Source of the DNA: Ceratotherium simum simum
Taxonomy: Eukaryota; Chordata; Mammalia; Perissodactyla; Rhinocerotidae
DNA length: 64,000 nucleotides
Assembly: GCF_000283155.1 (NCBI RefSeq)
Contig: NW_004454181.1
Coordinates: 17,697,732-17,761,731, forward strand
Direction: 5' to 3'
The position numbers and the translations under genes are program-made. How positions within the stretch are numbered: the stretch's first letter is position 1; each line of letters starts with the position of its first letter. Shown here piece by piece: positions 52,190-63,492 of this stretch. The notes under the pieces are model-generated. The model searched no databases, was not told the DNA's origin, and saw only the letters and a list, made by a program, of their open reading frames with translations.

Positions 52190-52699
52190 TTAAAAAGACT
52201 ATTTTTTAGAGCACTTCTAGGTTCATAGCAAAATTGAGAGGAAGGTACAGTGATTTCCCATAAACTTCCTGCCCCCAGATAGCCTCCCCGGTTGTTAACA
52301 TCTCCCACCAGAGTGGTACATTTGTTATAATTGATGAACCTACATTGACACATCATAATCACCCAAAGTTCATAGTTTACATCCTTCTTGGTGTTATGCA
52401 TTCTATGGATTTGGACAAATGTATAATGATAAATCCATCATTATAGTATCATACAAACTATCTTCACTGCCCTAAAAATCCTCTGTACTCCACCGATTCA
52501 TTCCTCTTCCCCCACCTCAACCCCTGGTAACCAGTCAACTTTTTACTGTTTCCATAGTTTTGTGTTTTCCAGAATGTAGTTGGAATCAAACAGTATGTAC
52601 CCTTTTTGGATTGACTCTTTTCACTTAGCAATATATATTTAAGGCTCCTCCATGTCTTTTTTGGCTTGATAGCTCATTTGCTTTTTAGCAATGAAAGGT

Positions 52700-55600
52700 A
52701 TTCCATCGTCTGGATATACCACAGTTTCTTTATCCACTCACCTACTGATAGACATCTTGGTTACTTCCAAGTTTTGGCAGTTATGAATAAAGCTGCTATA
52801 AACATCCATGCATGTTTTTGTATGGTTATACATTTTCAACTCTTTTGAGTAAATACCAAGGAGCACAATTGCTGGATTATGTGGTAAGAGTACTTTTAGT
52901 CTTGTAAAAGACCACCAAACTGTCTTTCATAGTGACTGTACCATTTTGCATTCCCAGCAACAATGAATGAGAGTTCCTGTTGCTCCACATCCTCATCAGC
53001 ATTTGGTGTTGTCAGTGTTCCAAATTTTGGCCATTCTGGTAGGTGTTTAGTGGTATCCCATTGTTATTTTAATTTGCATTTCCCTGATCACATATGATCC
53101 ACATATATGGATCCACATATGCTTGTCATCCATATATCTTCTTAGCAAGATGTCTGTTCAGGACTTTTGCACATTTTTTAATTGGGTTGTTTGTTTTCTT
53201 ATTGTTGAGTTTTAAGAGTTCTTTGTGTTTTTTGGATAACAGTCCTTTACCAGATGTGTCTTTTGCAAGACATACGTTTTCTCCCAGTCTGTAGCTTGTC
53301 TTCTCATTCTCTTGACATTGTCTTTCACAAAGAAGTTTTTAATTTTAATGAAGTTCAATTTATCAATTACTTCTTTCATGGGTAGTGCCTTCGGTATTGT
53401 ATCTAAAAGTCGTCACCATACCCATGATCATCTGGGTTTTCTCCTATGTTATCTTCTAGGAGTTTTATAATTTTGCATTTTACCTTTAGGTCTGTGATCC
53501 ATGTTGAGTTAATTTTTGTGAAAGGTGAAATGTCTGTGTGTAGATTCATTTATTTTTCATGTGGATGTCCCACTGTTCCAGGACCATTTGTTGAAAAGAC
53601 TATCTGTGCTCAATTGTATTGTCTTTGCTCCTTTGTCAAAGGTCAGTTGACTATATTTATGTGAGTCTATTTCTGGGCTCTCTCGTCTGTCGCACTGATC
53701 TACTTGTCTAGTCTTTCACCATTATCACACTGTTTTGATTACTGTAGCTTTATAGTAGGCCCTTAGGTCAGGTATGTGTCAGTCTTCCAACTTTTTCAAT
53801 ATTGTGTTGGTTACTCTGGATCTTTTGCCTCTCCATATAAACTATAGAATAAGTTTAGCATATCTACAAAATAACTTCCTGTGATTTTGATTGGGATTGC
53901 ATTGAATGTATAGATCAAGTTGGGAAGAACTGACATCTTCACAATATTGAGTCTTCCTATCCATGAACATGGAAATTCTCTCCATTTATTTAGTTCTTTG
54001 ATTTCATTCATCAGAGTTTTATAGTTTTCCTCATATAGATCCTATATGGATTTTGTTAGATTTATACTTAAGTATTTAATTTTGGTATTGTGTTTTTAAT
54101 TTCAAATTCCACTTGTTCATTGCTGGTATATAGGAAAGCAATTGACTTTATTCTTGTATCTAGCAGCTTTGCTATAATTGCTATTAGTTCCAGGAGGGCT
54201 TTTTTTTTTTTTTTCCTTTTTTTGTCACTTCTTTCAGATTTCAGACAATCATGTCATCTACAAACAAAGACAGTTTTATTTCTTCCTTTCCAATCTGTAC
54301 GCCTTTTATTTCCTTTTCTTGCCTTAGGTAGCACTTTAAGTATGATGTTGAAAATGAGTAGTGAAAGGGGACAGCCTCTCCTTGTTCCCAGTCCTGGAGG
54401 GAAATATTCTAGTTTCTCACTATTAAGTATGGTGTTAGCTGTCCGTTTTTCGTAGATTTTTTTAATGAAGTTAAAGAAGTTTCTCTCTATTCCTAGTTTA
54501 CTGAAAGTTTTTTATCATGTACGGATGTTGAATTTTGTCAAATGCCTTTTCTGCACCTATCGATGTGATCATGTGATTTTTCTTTTTTGGCCTGTTGATA
54601 TGATGGATTACATTATTTGCTTATAGAATGTTGAACCAGCCTTACATCCTGGGATAAATCCTACTTGGTTGTCATGAAGAATTCCTTTTTATACATTGTT
54701 GGATTCAATTTACTAATATTTTGTTAGGGAATTTTTAAATCTACATTCATGAGAGATATTGTTCTGTAGTTCTTTTTCTTGTAATGTCATTGTCTGGTTT
54801 TGGTATTAGGTAATGCTGGCCTCATGGTATGAGTTAGGAAGTATTCCCTCTGCTTCTATCTTCTGGAAGAGATTATAGAGAACTGAAATTTCTTCCTTAA
54901 ATGTTTGGTGGAGTTCACCAGTGAACTCATCTGGGCCTGGTGCTTTCTGCTTTAGAAGATTATTAATTATTGATTTAATTACTTTAATAAATATAGGCCT
55001 ATTCGGATTGTCTATTTCTTCTTGTGTTAATTCTAGCAGATTGTGTCTTTATAGGGATTGGTCCATTTCATTAAGGTTAAAAAATTTGTGGGCATAGAGT
55101 TGGTCATGGTATTCCTTTATTATCCTTTTAAAGTCTGTAGGATCTGTAGTGACATCTCCGCTTTCATTTCTGATATTGGTCACTTATGTCCTCTCTCTTT
55201 ATTTCTTTGTTAGCCTGACTAGAGGTTTATTGATTTTATTGATCTTTTCAAAGAACCAGATTTGGTTTCATTGATTTTCTCTATTATTTTTCTCTTCTCA
55301 ATTGAAGTTCATTGAATTATACTCTAATTCGTATTATTTCTTCTGCTTATTTGGATTTAATTTGCTCTTTTTTTCCAGTTTCCTATGGTGGAAACTTAGA
55401 TTATTGACTTTAGAATTTTCTTCTTTTCTAATATATGCATTAAATGCTATAAATTTCCCTGTAAGCACTACTTTCTTTTCATCTCACAAATTTGGATGAG
55501 TTGTGTTTTTATTTTCATTTAGTTCAAAATATTTTTAATTTCTCTAAGATTTCTTCTTTGACTCACGTGTGTTTAGAATTATGTTGTTTAATCTTCACAT

Positions 55601-56110
55601 ATTTGGGGATTTTCCAGCTATCATTTTATTGTTGATTCCTAGTTTAATTCCACCGTGGTTCTGAGAGCAGACATTGAATTTCTATTCTTTTAAATTTTTA
55701 GGTGTATTCTATGGCCAGAATGTAGTCTCTTTTGGTGAATGTTCCATGTGAGCTTGAGAAGAATGTGTGTTCTGCTGTTGTTGGATGTAGTAGTCTATAG
55801 ATGTCCATCATATCCAGTAGATTGATAGTGCCAGTCGTTATCAATATGTAATGCTCTTCTTTATCCCTGGTAATTTTTCTTGCTTTGAAGTTTGCTTTGT
55901 TTGAAATTAATAGAGCTACTCTTGATTTCTTTTGATTAGTGTTAGCATGGTATATTTTTCTCTATCTGTTTATGTTTAATCTGTATGTGTCTTTACATAT
56001 TTAAAGTGGGTTTCTTGCGACAACATGTGATTGGATCTTGTTTTTTGATACACTCTGACAATCTCTGTCTTTTAATTAGTGCATTTAGACAATTGACATT
56101 TATTGATTAT
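52700..56110 (-). pseudogene. LINE-1 ORF2 remnant (endonuclease/reverse transcriptase)
   Basis: ORF2 of this class encodes the endonuclease and reverse transcriptase that carry out target-primed reverse transcription (family knowledge). Read on the minus strand: the endonuclease N-terminus NVNCLNALIKRQRL lies at about 56100-56050; the EIKNILN/NEN-like linker is near 55.5 kb; the RT active-site region (antisense of the FADD box) is near 54250; [19 protein letters not shown] is at about 53990-53930; the terminal segment near 52.7-52.9 kb matches the NAKMWK-to-stop region. About 3.4 kb is present against roughly 3.8 kb for an intact ORF2. The sequence jumps around 55840 from one endonuclease segment to a later one, so a deletion inside that domain is inferred. 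Many stops and frameshifts. Confidence 0.82.
54192..54220 (+). repeat. Poly-T run within L1
   Basis: A T-run of about 14 followed by CCTTTTTTTG interrupts the antisense reverse-transcriptase region; likely slippage expansion. Confidence 0.7.
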
Positions 56111-56284
56111 TCAGGCCAATAATCAAGTTGATTATTAACGTAGTTGGATTAATATATACCCTATTTATTACTGTTTTCTATTTGTTGCCCTTCTTCTTTT
56201 TTCCTATTTTTGTTTTCTAGTCTTTTTCTGCTTTTTGTGGTTTTAATTGAGCATTTTATATGATTCTATTTTCTCCCCTTTCTT

Positions 56285-56338
56285 AATATATAAATTACAG
56301 TTCTTTTTTTAAATATATAAATTACAGTTCTTTTTTTA
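56285..56338 (+). repeat. 27-bp tandem duplication in L1
   Basis: AATATATAAATTACAGTTC plus a T7 run occurs at 56285 and again at 56312 (period 27). A post-insertion duplication in the intergenic part of the L1. Confidence 0.9.
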
Positions 56339-56523
56339 CTTTATTTAGTGGTTCCCCTAGAGTTTGCAATATACATCTACAACTAACCCAACTCTACTTT
56401 CAAATAACACTATGCCACTTCACGGGTAGTATGAGTACCTTATAATAACAAAATAATCCTAATTCCTCCCTTCATCCCTTGTATTACTGCTGTCATTCAT
56501 TTCATTATGTATGCTTACACATG

Positions 56524-56559
56524 AGTGTGTGTGTGGATATATATATATATATATATATG
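56524..56559 (+). repeat. (TG)n(AT)n microsatellite
   Basis: GAGTGTGTGTGTGGATATATATATAT run; compound dinucleotide repeat inside the L1. Confidence 0.92.
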
Positions 56560-57229
56560 ATACATATATAAGCATACATAATTGAATACATTTCTGCTAT
56601 TATTATTTTGAATAGGCTGTTAATTAAGAACAAGAAAAATAAAGTTTTTATTTTACCTTTATTTATTCCTTCTTCAATGCTCTTCCTTTCTCTCTGTAGA
56701 TCCAAGTTTCTGACCTATATTATTTTCCTTCTCTCTAAAGAAGGTCTTTTCACATTTCTTGCAAGGCAGTTCTACTGGCCACAATTTCCCTCAATTTTTG
56801 TTTGAGGAAGTCTTTATTTCTCCTTCACTTTTGAAGGAAAATTTAACAAAGTACAGAATTCTAGGTTGATATTTTTCTGTCAATATTTTAAATATTTTAC
56901 TCCATTCTCTCCTTGCTTGCATGGTTTCTGAAAAGTTGGATGTAATTTTTATCTTTCTTCCTCTATAGGTAAGGTGTTTGTTTCCTCTGGCTTCTTTCAG
57001 GATTTTTCTTTATCTTTGATTTTCTGTAGTTTGAAAATGATATGACTAGGTGTAGTTTTTTTGACATTTATCCTTCTCATTATTCTCTGAGCTTCCTTGA
57101 TCTGTAGTTTGGTATCTGACCTTAATTTGGGCAAAATTCTCAGTCATTATTGTTTCAAATATTTCTTCTATTCATGTCTTCTCCTTCTGGTATTCCCACT
57201 ATGCATATGTTACACATTTTGTACTTGTC

Positions 57230-57517
57230 TCACAGTCCTTGGATATCGTGTTCTATTTTTTTAAGTCTTTGTTCTCTTTGTTTTTCAGTTTTGAAGGTAT
57301 CTATTGAAAAATCCTCAAGCTCACAGATTCTTTCTTCAGTTGTGTCCAGTCTACAAATAAGCTTATCAAAGGCTTTCTTCATTTCTGCTACAGTGTTTTT
57401 ATTCTCTAGCATTTCTTTTTGTTTCTTTTTCAGGATTTCCATCTCCCTGCTTCTGTTGGCCATATGTTCTTGCATGCTTTCTACTTCATCAATTAAAGCC
57501 CTTATCATATTAATCAT
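57230..57517 (-). pseudogene. LINE-1 ORF1 coiled-coil remnant (95 codons open)
   Basis: ORF1p is the RNA-binding chaperone of L1, trimerising through a coiled coil (family knowledge). Here a 95-codon minus-strand frame stays open and is strongly heptad-like, with MINMIRALIDEVESMQEHM, MEILKKKQKEMLENKN, FDKLICRLDTTEERICELED and EKQREQRLKKIEHDIQ. It lacks the RNA-recognition and C-terminal domains; the frame breaks to the left of 57230 and no methionine-started longer form is visible. It is the best-preserved coding remnant in the window, but it is not a gene. Confidence 0.85.
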
Positions 57518-58500
57518 AATTGTTTAAATTCCTAGTCTGATCATTCCAGTATCCCTGACATATCTGGTACTGATACTTGCTCTGTCTTTTCAAATTGTGT
57601 CTTTTGCCTTTTAGTGTGCCTTGTAATTTTGTCTTGTTAGCAAGACATGATATACTGGGCAAAAGAAACTGCCGTAAATTGGCCATTAGTAATGTGGTAG
57701 GGAGGTGTGGGGTGAAGAGAAGTGTTCTATAGTCCTATAATCAGGTGTCAGTCTTTTAGTGAGCCTATGCCTCTGGACTGTGAACTTTACATGCGTTCCC
57801 CAGTTTTTCTCCCCTCTTAGTTGGGACAGGATGACCAGAGTGGACTGGAGTTGGGCATTTTCCTCCTCCCACGTAGAAAGCTAGAGTGGACAGGAGCTGA
57901 GTATTTCCCTTCTTTCACATGGAAGGTTAGAACTGGAGTTGGGTATTTCCCTTCCCCTAAGTCGGGTAGGTTCTGATAATACTTCAGCAGGTTAGACTCT
58001 GGTTGACTAGTTTCACCTGAGGGCATTCCTTGTTAAGAAGAACAAAGTGCTCTGGTGTATTTGAAGAGAGTTCTTTTTTCCCTCCCCCTGCTAGAATCAT
58101 GAAAGGATTTTTCTCTGACACTTATTGTGAGAACCTAGTGGAGCTCCAGGAGGTAAAACCCAGAAAGGAGTGGGTCCCCCCTATGACTTGGTCCTCAGCT
58201 GTTTTTAGCTCTGAGAGTTGTCAACATTGAGCCTCCAGCCATTTGTCAATTACAGGTCAGGTTTTCCTACCCTGGCACTGGTTCCTGAAGCAGTTTCCAC
58301 TGATGAGTCTCTGCTCTGGTAAGCTGTGACTCTCTATATTCGCCTGTCTCTCTCTCTCCAATCTTGGGGGCAGGAGTTTGTCCTGTGTCCTCACCTCTCT
58401 TATGGGTCCAAGAAGAGTTGATGAACTTTCAGTCTGTTCAGCTTTTTACTTATTAGGATGGAGTGGTGACTTCCAAGCAACTTACAGGCTTGTAAGAAAC

Positions 58501-59391
58501 AAGAAGTCCTGATAGTTACTTTTTAAATGAATACATAGGTATTTTAAATAGAGAAATTTATTTAAAGAAAAATATAAAGTAAATATTAGTGTCAATAGTA
58601 GATGGAAATGGTCCCAAATCTAGAATGTGGTAATGAATGACTAATGTCTGGAAAATGTTGCATTATGCAACATGTGTATATACATTAGACTCTTTTCTGA
58701 CCACTCTGTTACTCTGCCTCTGCACCAGCATCCCAATCACTGCTCCTGGGGAGAATGTTTAACTGAGAGAAGGCTGACTGTGCTTGTGGTGCCAATTTCC
58801 TGTGCTTCCCAAAGAACTTCTGGAGGACACTAAGTAATGGAGGCCACTCAAGAGATCAATATTATGCTAATCAGCATGTGAGATAATTTAGGAGACTGAT
58901 ACACTCCACAGGCTAGAAGCAGAGAGAAGAGTCATTTGAGGATCCAGAAACAAGGAAGGCAGGCTTTTAAGTGACGCATAACTGAGTACTTTTCTGAGAA
59001 CTGTTTCATCCCCCTGCCACACATACACTGTTGTGGATGTTGGAAGCCATATTTGTATTATGACCCCTCCTTCTTAGCTACAGCTTATTGCAGCAGGGGT
59101 TGAAAACCAACTCCAGCTGAGCTCAATTAAAAAATCTCTTTCATGGAAATTTAGAATTAAAACAAGAGGTACTATTCAATTTTCATCGTATCTTGAACTA
59201 GATGGATATATAAACTAACGAGCTACGCTACGATCAATTCCTGCTATATGCATAGGAGAACAGAGGAATTTAGTCCACTGAAAGGGAGATGAATAACACA
59301 GGGACTTAGCAAGGAAAGGGGATGGAAGGCTCTGTAGTCTCATAGAGCCAGACAGAGCAGTTAATGGTTAACAGTCTCTGTTTCTAGTCAG
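58501..59391. other. Single-copy DNA, nothing recognised
   Basis: No repeat, RNA gene or exon supported. Confidence 0.45.
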
Positions 59392-59940
59392 TTCCAGTTA
59401 TCAATTGCTGTACAGCAGATTAACCCAAAACTTAGTGCCTTAAACAACAATTATTTTATTATATCTCATGATTTTGAGGGTTAGGAATTAGCACAGAGCT
59501 TGGTTGGGGGGGGGGTCTCCTGCTTCATATGTCATTGACTGAAGTTACTCACTGGTATTCAGCTGGCAGAAGGACTGGTCTAGAGGGTCCATAATGGCTC
59601 CACTCATATGTCTGGTGCCTCGGTGAGTTGGCAGGAAGACCGGGTTCAGCTGGAACTGCCAGCCTGACTGACCATCTACATGTGACCTCTGCAGCAGGGT
59701 GCTCAGACGAGTCGGACTTCTTTCAGAGTGGATCAGGATTCTCCTGGAAAGTGTTCTGAGAGAGAGGAAGTAGAAGCTGCCAATCTCATAGCGTCCCAGT
59801 CTGGAAACTGGTATTGCGTTCTCTTCTGCCCCTGTTCTACTAGTCAAAAAATTCAATAAGTCCAGTTCAGATTCAAGGGGAGGAAAATTAGACTTGACCT
59901 CTCAATGATAAGAGTAGAAAGCAAGTTGCAGCCCTCCTTC
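59392..59940 (-). mobile_element. LTR-like interspersed repeat, antisense
   Basis: CAGTTATCAATTGCTGTACAGC, AACCCAAAACTTAGTGCC, AACAACAATTATTTTATTATATC (antisense poly-A signal region), TCAGCTGGAACTGCCAGCC, CTACATGTGACCTCTGCAGC and GTTCAGATTCAAGGGGAGG. Same general type as the repeat at 8998-9475, better preserved. It contains a run of ten G at 59506-59515. A 103-codon minus-strand frame is fortuitous. Confidence 0.6.
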
Positions 59941-60164
59941 ATCCTTCCTAATGGCGGGCTGCACTTGGGTTCCCTGAGAATGTTCTATGCCTCCACAGGA
60001 AGTAGCTCATTTTGGGTAGGCTAGTTTGAGCTACTTTTAGCTATTTGTAGTTATCATATCAAGGAATAACTTACAAGGACAATGCTTTGTATTTGGCCCT
60101 CAAAAAGTCTTTGAATGTAGCTCATTGAATGAAAAACCGGGGAGTCAGTAGAAAACGAGTTTGT

Positions 60165-60405
60165 GAGTTTAGGCTCTGCTACGAGAAAGACCAAGGTTCA
60201 AATGCTGACTTTACAACTTCCTAGTTTTGTGACCTCAGACCTTTTCTCAGCTTCAGCTTCCTTATATGCAAAGGGGAAAGAATAACAGTGCCTATCTCAT
60301 TCAGCGATGGCAAGGAGTCAAGTCAAAGCATAAACATAAAACTCTTAACGTAGTGCCAAGCACACAGTAAGCACCCAATGAATGTTGCTATTATTTTTAT
60401 TAGTT
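60165..60405 (+). repeat. MIR SINE, sense
   Basis: GGCTCTGCTACGAGAAAGACC, TTCAAATGCTGACTTTACAAC, TTTTGTGACCTCAGACC, GTGCCTATCTCATTCAG and AGTGCCAAGCACACAGTAAGCACC. Confidence 0.87.
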
Positions 60406-60409
60406 GTTA

Positions 60410-61330
60410 TTGTCAGAGTTTCAAGTCAGAGAAATATAAAAGAAGGGTCGTACACTCAAGGAATATACAACCTAGCTGGAAGACAGGATATTTCTAGTAA
60501 TAGAGAACAGCATTACAGCTGGCTAACATTAAATTAAAATGAGAATGGTACAGATAGCAAGTTCCTATAGGTCATTAGAGTAAAAGAAAATGTTATAAAT
60601 TGGGCAATCAGAAAAGGTTCCAAAGCGGAGGTCAGCTTGGGAACAGACTATAAAGTATGCACTAAGATTAGGCAAGAGTAGAGGTGAAGGGAGAAAATTT
60701 CAGGCAGGTAGAATAGCAGAAGAAAAGATTGCTGGGTAAAAATGTGCTTGAGGTTTTCAGGAACACTTACTGGACCAGTGCAGCTATAAATCTTATAGGA
60801 GGAAAGATGGAAAGAAGGTAGGTATTTAATGGAGTGAGAGCCTTGAATGCCAAGTTAGGGAATTTGAATTTATAACTTAAGACTGAGAAATTCTTTGGAC
60901 AGTTTTCAGATAGTGTTAAGTAACAGTATATTAATCTTCTAATAGCATATAGATTTGAGTGAAGAGAGAGAAATTAAAAAGGGGAGACTGTTAACCTCTG
61001 GACCTAATATAGATAAATGTGAGCAATAATGGAAGCCAGATAGTGATAGCAGGAAATGAATGGATGGTAGGCATCTAGGAGACATCCTACAGACAATATT
61101 GACAGGGCTGACAGAAATTGTGACTGCCTAGATGTCAGAAAAATAAAGGAGTTGATGATGCCACCCGGGTATCAATTCTGAATAAGACAAACAATTATTG
61201 CTTCATTGACACAAATGGCAAAGTCTGAGAAGGTGGCTAATTTGGAACAAAAGGGAAAATGGAGGGAAGAGATAGAAGCCTTGGATAGAAGGACAAAGAA
61301 AGAATGAGAGGACAGAAGAAATTAATAAAG
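60410..61330 (-). repeat. LINE-2, antisense, about 0.9 kb
   Basis: Starts directly after the MIR. GTACACTCAAGGAATATACAACC, GGTTCCAAAGCGGAGGTCAG, ATTTCAGGCAGGTAGAATAGC, GAGCCTTGAATGCCAAG, GATAGCAGGAAATGAATGG and AGTCTGAGAAGGTGGCTAATTTGG run along the reversed L2 3' region. No open frame remains. Confidence 0.68.
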
Positions 61331-61686
61331 TACAAGACATCATTGTTGCTTCAACCTTCAAAGGAGAAAATATATACTAGAAACCATGAATCATTCAGCC
61401 TAGAAGCTTAGGCATTTTAACACTTGAGTTAGTGCTTTGGAAGTAATAAGTCATGTGGGAGACAATTTATAATCCCTAATCCCTCAGACCTTCTGTTGTG
61501 ATTTTCAGAAGCACTTAACTAGAAGCTAGGCATTAAAATCACAAGTTGAGGTATGAAACAAGTGTTTCTTCCCCCAGCCCTCTCCCCACATTTATTCACA
61601 CACAAGTGTTGAGATCGATTGATATAAAAGGAGTCTGATGCATAAATTCTTTTATTGCAGTTATGCGTTACTAGGTCCCCTCAGCA

Positions 61687-61689
<3 letters not shown>

Positions 61690-61723
<34 letters not shown>

Positions 61724-61731
61724 TGAGTGTG
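61690..61731 (+). repeat. (GT)n microsatellite
   Basis: Fifteen uninterrupted GT units followed by ACGTGAGTGTG; very likely length-polymorphic. The open frame crossing it (61638-62027) is a simple-sequence artefact. Confidence 0.96.
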
Positions 61732-62116
61732 ACAAAAATATTCTCAGAGGGACCCTTTTAATCTTTCATAGGCAAGTGCTCCAAGACACAGTGGGGCTCC
61801 GCATTATTACCTCAATCCAGCGGTGGTTCTTCCAGACACAGTACTGCCTGTCTGCCTCTGTGCTTCCAAATGTATTTCTTGGCTGGGGGCAAGCAGACTG
61901 CTCTTTACTTCACCCAGCATCACAAACAGTCCAACCAGATGGGCAGGACAGTCACTCCATAACTCACAGAGGGTGGAAGGAATTACCAAGCCCACAAATG
62001 CAATCTGAGGGTCATTGTTTTAGATAACCACTGGTCTCAGAGGTAACCACTAACATTCATTCCAAGGTGGAGAGGGTTTCTAACTTGTCTTCCCATCTCC
62101 AATTTATCTTCTGCAC
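61732..62116. other. Single-copy DNA, nothing recognised
   Basis: Overlapping frames on both strands without protein features. Confidence 0.45.
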
Positions 62117-62492
62117 TGTCTTAGTTTGTTCAGGCTGCTAAAACAAAATACCACACACTGGGTAGCTTGTAAACAACAGAAATTTATTGCTCACAGTTCG
62201 ACAGGCTGGGAAGTCCAAGATCTAGGTGCCAGCATAGTCGCCTTCTGATGAAGGCCCTCTTCCTGCTTCCTAGGCAGCTTCTTCTCTCCGTGTCCTCACG
62301 TGGTGAAAGGGGCAAGAGATCTCTCTGGGTCTCTCTTATGACTCTTTCATCAGGCACCGATCTCATTCATGAAGGCTCTGCCCACATGATCTAAGAAACT
62401 TCCAAAGGCCCCACTTCCTAATACTCTCATCTTTGGGGGTTAGAATTTCAACATATGAATTTTGGGAGGACACAAACATTCAGACCGTAGCA
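62117..62492 (-). mobile_element. MLT1-type solo LTR, antisense, complete
   Basis: The reverse complement starts TGCTACGGTCTGAATGTTTG (right end) and ends ...CAGCCTGAACAAACTAAGACA (left end). Internal landmarks in the given strand: TAAACAACAGAAATTTATTGC, GACAGGCTGGGAAGTCC, CTCCGTGTCCTCACGTGG, GGCCCCACTTCCTAATACTC and CATATGAATTTTGGGAGGAC. TG...CA ends are intact; flanks TGCAC and CGCAT fit a 5-bp duplication with two transitions. Confidence 0.9.
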
Positions 62493-62562
62493 CGCATTGT
62501 TACCAAACTCGCCTCTCAGGGAATAGCTGGAGCCGTGACTTTCTCTTACACAAGTAAGAGTA

Positions 62563-62609
62563 AGTTATTTTATAGATATAAATATATATATAGAGTTATT
62601 TTATAGATA
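62563..62609 (+). repeat. 31-bp period duplication
   Basis: AGTTATTTTATAGATA occurs at 62563-62578 and 62594-62609, separated by a TA-rich spacer. Confidence 0.9.
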
Positions 62610-62983
62610 AAGGATCTTACTCCTTTCTAGATAATGCCCCAGCAACCATTGCCCTTCCTAATGACCTCCTTATGTCCATTTGGAGGATTCCTCTTCCATT
62701 GTATATTGCCTTGGCAGAAGGAGATTTTCCAGAACCCCACCCCCTCTAACCACAGTAGCACTATATTTCTTCTACCTGCTATCTAGACCAGCTAGGGGCT
62801 GTCAGGAGACCTAAGAGTGGCCAATTAGAAGACCTCTCCCTGGACCTTGAATCTTGACCTACCACCAAGAGCAGAGGCAGCAATGAACATGACAAGTCCT
62901 TCCTGACCAGGCTCTTCTGGCAACCAGATAGCCTTGGTTCCCTGTTTTCTTCTTCTTTTTCTTTTGTCTCTTCCTGTTTTCAG

Positions 62984-63220
62984 AGGCGCCAAGGAGGTAT
63001 CCCCACTTGGAGTGGGCACACTCCATTTCGGATACTCAGGGTCCCCAAATTCCCTGATCATGTGGCCTCAGCCTGCATCCAAGACTTCCCCATATTTGTA
63101 CTCCAGGGGGTGGACCATAATGCCACTGGTGGGCACACCCCAGGACCTAAGGTTGTCCAAGGAATGACTTATTCGTTTGGGGTATCCACATGTGCACTGG
63201 CAAGGCCCTTCCTAGGGCCT
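62984..63220 (+). other. Candidate internal exon (unverified)
   Basis: A strong acceptor-like site (pyrimidine tract 62941-62980, then TGTTTTCAG) precedes 62984, and a strong donor-like CCT/GTGAGT follows 63220. The enclosed 237 bp is divisible by three and open in the frame starting AGGCGCCAAGGA. Its 79 residues include TWSGHTPFRILRVP and FVLQGVDHNATGG; the frame ends at a TGA just beyond the donor. No family is recognised. A second frame is also open over most of it (62934-63167), so the signal may be chance. Confidence 0.2.
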
Positions 63221-63492
63221 GTGAGTGGGTGAGAAGAGAGGAACGAGAGGTTCCTTTGGGAAACCTGAAAGAGCAATACAAGCAGGGGCCGGGGGTGGCT
63301 GAGGGCACTTTGTGGGCAGAGGTTGCCCAGTTTGAACTGTGTAGGGTGAGGAGAAACCTTGTGGCTTATGAAGTATCTCCAACGGGGCGAGAGGGGTTTT
63401 CAGTGGGCAAGCAGCTGCACATGAGAATAAAAAGTCCCCCAGAACACCTCAAAGAGGAAAAAAACATGGGAGCTTATCTTATGGATTCCTGA
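63190..63492 (+). other. 100-codon open frame, unrecognised
   Basis: Starts at ATG 63190 and overlaps the end of the candidate exon in another frame. Composition is charged and Glu/Arg/Gly-rich, following the purine-rich DNA; no domain, signal peptide or membrane segment. Probably non-coding. Confidence 0.12.

Larger units (their letters stand above)
52190..58500 (-). mobile_element. Nearly full-length old LINE-1, antisense (about 6.3 kb), inactive
   Basis: A colinear reversed L1. The 3' UTR lies at 52190-52680 (TTTTAGAGCACTTCTAGGTTC, CAAAATTGAGAGGAAGGTAC, GGTAACCAGTCAACTTTTTAC). ORF2 runs back from about 52.7 to 56.1 kb, the ORF1 region is at about 56.7-57.7 kb and 5' UTR-like sequence reaches about 58.5 kb. 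It is a mosaic of stops and indels with no capacity to move. The absence of any ERE inside such a long target is unremarkable. Left and right limits are approximate. Confidence 0.88.

Noticed and set aside
54090..54455. 121-codon Phe/Ser-rich plus-strand frame
   Set aside because: Antisense of L1 ORF2 reverse-transcriptase region.
57150..57527. 125-codon hydrophobic plus-strand frame resembling a membrane protein
   Set aside because: It is the antisense shadow of the L1 ORF1 coiled-coil remnant (57230-57517, minus).
61638..62027. 129-codon frame with a VCVCVCV run
   Set aside because: The run is a translated GT microsatellite; the rest overlaps frames on the other strand.
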